Of a DNA stretch of 22,689 nt, positions 20,819 to 22,689 are shown in pieces. This stretch comes from Hymenoscyphus infarciens (lineage: Eukaryota > Ascomycota > Leotiomycetes > Helotiales > Helotiaceae), in assembly GCA_001414345.1 (NCBI GenBank), contig LLCB01000562.1, positions 1-22,689 of the forward strand, in the 5' to 3' direction. The number at the start of each line of letters is the position of its first letter. Positions within the stretch are counted from its first letter, which is position 1. The notes below the pieces were generated by a model. It had not been told where the DNA came from. It saw only the letters and a list, made by a program, of their open reading frames with translations, and made no database searches. Made by a program: the position numbers and the translations under genes.

Positions 20819-20975
20819 GACGCTGATATCCTAGAACCCCTTTCAGAACCGCTCTAGGGTTATTTAGAGGTTTATCAAGACGCTGATATCCTAGAACCCT
20901 TTTTAGAACTGCTCTAGGGTCATTTAGAAGTTTATTAGAACGCTGATATCCTAGAACCCTTTTTAGAACTGCCTT
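20819..20975 (+). repeat. 60-bp tandem repeat, 2.6 copies
   Basis: Units start at 20819, 20879 and 20939 with an exact 60-bp period and few substitutions, mostly C/T. Each begins with (G/A)ACGCTGATATCCTAGAACC. Read in the register of 20819 a unit gives DADILEP... with TAG where CAG may have stood, so this may be a former 20-residue protein repeat. The array is GC-richer than its surroundings. Confidence 0.85.
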
Positions 20976-21362
20976 AGAGGCGCGGACGTGGCTAACTCCG
21001 AAAGCTTCCGAGGCTTCTAAGCGACTTCGAATTCGAAGTGTTATTCTAAGAGTTAGACACTTTTATTACTTTTAAAGATGTTAAAACCTTTGTCCCTAGT
21101 TTAAGCGATAGTAATAAATTCGACATTCCTACTAAACGTCTAGAGCATAATCGGTGATAGGATCGTCCTAGTAGAGGACTACTAGTATAAAAGGGTATAT
21201 ACTTCGATCTAGGTTAGAGTAGAATATAGGATAATATAGCTATGAAATAAAGCTTTCTTATTAGCTAAGGATAAGGAATAGAGGGCTTTAATTAGTTAGA
21301 TTAGATAGGAGATTTTAATGATTTTTAGAGTACTAACTTCTGTCGTTTTAAAGAAGTACTAG

Positions 21363-21532
21363 TGTTAGTATATATTTAAGAGTAAATAGCGATTTAGATT
21401 AGTATACGTAGGTATACGTGCTTCTCGCTTAAGAGCTACTTAAGTAGGCATCGTAGCTAGCTTTACTCAGTATATACGAACGATAATATAACTCTTTTTA
21501 CATCGCTTTTATAACTATAAGTTATACTAACA
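21363..21532. repeat. LTR, right copy (better preserved)
   Basis: 170 bp, with intact TG...CA ends and perfect terminal inverted repeats (TGTTAGTATA/TATACTAACA). It is about 94% identical to the left copy with no indel. Confidence 0.92.
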
Positions 21533-21883
21533 CTTATAGTAAGATTAAAAAGTTATTATATAAAACTGAAATTAGTAGAGAGAACTTATACTAGAAGATA
21601 TCCTCTCTTAGAGTTATAAATTAATTCGAATTTACTAGTAAAGTCTCTAACTTTCTCTTTATTTTTAGAAAAGTACGAAGACTAAGTATTTCATTAGCTC
21701 TTCGCTAGAGTAGAAGAACTATTTTTCTCTAGATTAATCTTTTTTTTACTACTATTAATTAGTATATTATTAGTTCTTCTCTTAGAAACCTAGTATCGAT
21801 TAGATTACTTAATATAATATTATGAATATCGTCGACTTCTCTAATATATTACTAGTAGTATCGCTGTCTAAGTCTAAGATTAA

Positions 21884-22117
21884 GAAATATAAATAGCTAC
21901 CTAGTAGAATAAGTAGATAGTAGTACGTAGCTTAATACTTACTAGCTAAGCTAGCGTAGTATATCTACTATTATATTATTCTATTATATTATTTCGCTTT
22001 CTTACTATATATGTTCTTACTTAGGTAATGTTTCATAGATAATAGTGAAAGAAGCATAAATAAGTGAGAAAAAGAGGAAGGAGAGAGAGGTGATTTACTT
22101 AAATTTCTCTTACTTAA
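21884..22117 (+). repeat. Outer direct repeat, copy B
   Basis: This is the partner of 18862-19100. Homology runs from AAATATAAATAG through CTAGTAGAATAAG and the CGCTTTCTTACTATATAT landmark to TTTACTTAAATTTCTCTTACTT, then stops. Between the LTR element and this copy (21538-21883) the DNA is AT-rich and decayed, with no gene seen. Confidence 0.7.
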
Positions 22118-22177
22118 CCTACGCTAGGAAAAACTTTCCTCGAGACCTTGAGATGTTTACTCGCTCTCTACTACTTT

Positions 22178-22303
22178 TTCTTCTTCTTCTTCTTCTTCTT
22201 CTTCTTCTTCTTCTTCTTCTTCTTCTTCTTCTTCTTCTTCTTCTTCTTCTTCTTCTTCTTCTTCTTCTTCTTCTTCTCCTTCTTCTTCTTCTGCTGCTGC
22301 TGC
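22178..22303. repeat. (TTC)33 microsatellite with (TGC)4 end
   Basis: 33 uninterrupted TTC units (22178-22276), a TCC interruption, four more TTC and four TGC (22292-22303). The apparent poly-Leu and poly-Phe frames are artefacts of the repeat. On the other strand it would read poly-Glu, poly-Lys or poly-Arg, and no flanking coding sequence supports a gene. Confidence 0.95.
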
Positions 22304-22424
22304 TTCGCTCTCTTCTTCTTCTTTATTAATTTTTACAAAGAGTAAGAGAGCTAGAGCAAGACAGGCTTAGAGGCCTTGAATAGTAATTATTTAGCTCTAC
22401 TCTAACTATAATTATTAAAATTTG

Positions 22425-22689
22425 CGGATTCAAGAATCGCGCTTTGGTCGTTTTTGGCCTTTGGGATGATATCTATACCACCAGTGCGAGTCAGGAATAA
22501 GATTGAGAACGTTTGGTAATTCAGAGTTTGTATTCATCGATTCTTTTCTACATTATGTGAGAATCCGCACTCGAAATCTACGAAAAAAAAAGAGAGTTCT
22601 TTTTACAGAAGCCCTGAAAGCTTCACCCAACTAATTAAAAATTGAGTCGCAAAAGCAATGGTATCATCTATCCCCCCCCCCCCGAATCC
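22425..22689. other. Return to ordinary DNA at window end
   Basis: Composition changes abruptly near 22425. A 35-codon minus-strand frame (22537-22430) reads like genuine protein (LNLIPDSHWWYRYHPKGQ) but is too short to call. It could be the last exon of a gene or a relic cut by the AT-rich block. A C12 run at 22672-22683 lies next to the window end. Confidence 0.35.

Larger units (their letters stand above)
19312..21532. mobile_element. Complete 2.2-kb LTR element with target duplication
   Basis: Two 170-bp direct repeats, exactly collinear at an offset of 2051 bp, bound a 1,881-bp interior. The intact 3' copy starts TGTTAGTATA and ends TATACTAACA, perfect 10-bp terminal inverted repeats of the TG...CA type used by retroviral-type integrases. 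The 5-bp flanks are identical, CTTAT at 19307-19311 and CTTAT at 21533-21537. The interior shows no reverse transcriptase, RNase H or integrase motif that I can recognise, so the element is probably non-autonomous. A possible primer-binding site starts at about 19483 (TGATTAG, perhaps a mutated TGG...). All ten LTR differences are transitions. Orientation is not settled, though a plus-strand frame (codon register of 19664) can be read through the interior if TAA/TAG/TGA are mutated CAA/CAG/CGA. Confidence 0.9.

Noticed and set aside
22090..22345. Poly-Leu and poly-Phe ORFs
   Set aside because: They exist only because a TTC microsatellite has no stop codons in these frames.

Overview
The window is genomic DNA from a filamentous ascomycete (Pezizomycotina; a Leotiomycete is my guess, genus not assignable by eye). 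The grounds are genes split by 49-70 nt GT-AG introns with CTAAC/CTGAC-type branch points, four conserved fungal housekeeping proteins, and two long AT-rich blocks with the CpA/TpG depletion left by repeat-induced point mutation (RIP). The compositional borders are sharp: AT-rich 1-2690, ordinary DNA 2690-17200, AT-rich 17200-22425, then ordinary DNA to the end.

Left AT-rich block: a 65-bp satellite whose every unit carries a 19-bp near-perfect palindrome, an isolated GC-rich island with a GC hairpin (842-965), decayed repeats, a poly(A) tract and a 16/19-bp tandem array. From 2690 to 6352 no convincing gene is seen, but there are strong hairpins, one resembling an intrinsic terminator.

Gene block: a flavocytochrome b2-type L-lactate dehydrogenase (6 exons, +), two unrecognised minus-strand ORFs (8348-8875 and 10149-10574), saccharopine reductase LYS9 (3 exons, -), a Derlin/Der1 ER-associated degradation protein (4 exons, +) divergent from LYS9, and the H/ACA pseudouridine synthase CBF5 (4 exons, +). 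I rebuilt the exon structures from frame continuity, splice sites and family motifs. The genes do not form one pathway. They cover lactate oxidation, lysine synthesis, ER quality control and RNA pseudouridylation.

Right AT-rich block: it begins with a degenerate retrotransposon pol fragment (WIP...ADALSR motif). Next come over 1 kb with no CpA or TpG at all, then a complete LTR element (19312-21532). That element has 170-bp LTRs starting TG and ending CA, 10-bp terminal inverted repeats and a perfect 5-bp target duplication (CTTAT). Its 1.9-kb interior shows no recognisable reverse transcriptase or integrase but contains internal repeats whose spacings are multiples of three. A second, older pair of about 235-bp direct repeats flanks it, and a (TTC)33 microsatellite follows. 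The most unusual items are this short LTR element, the palindromic satellite, and an oversized 325-nt Der1 intron that could hold an H/ACA-type RNA.
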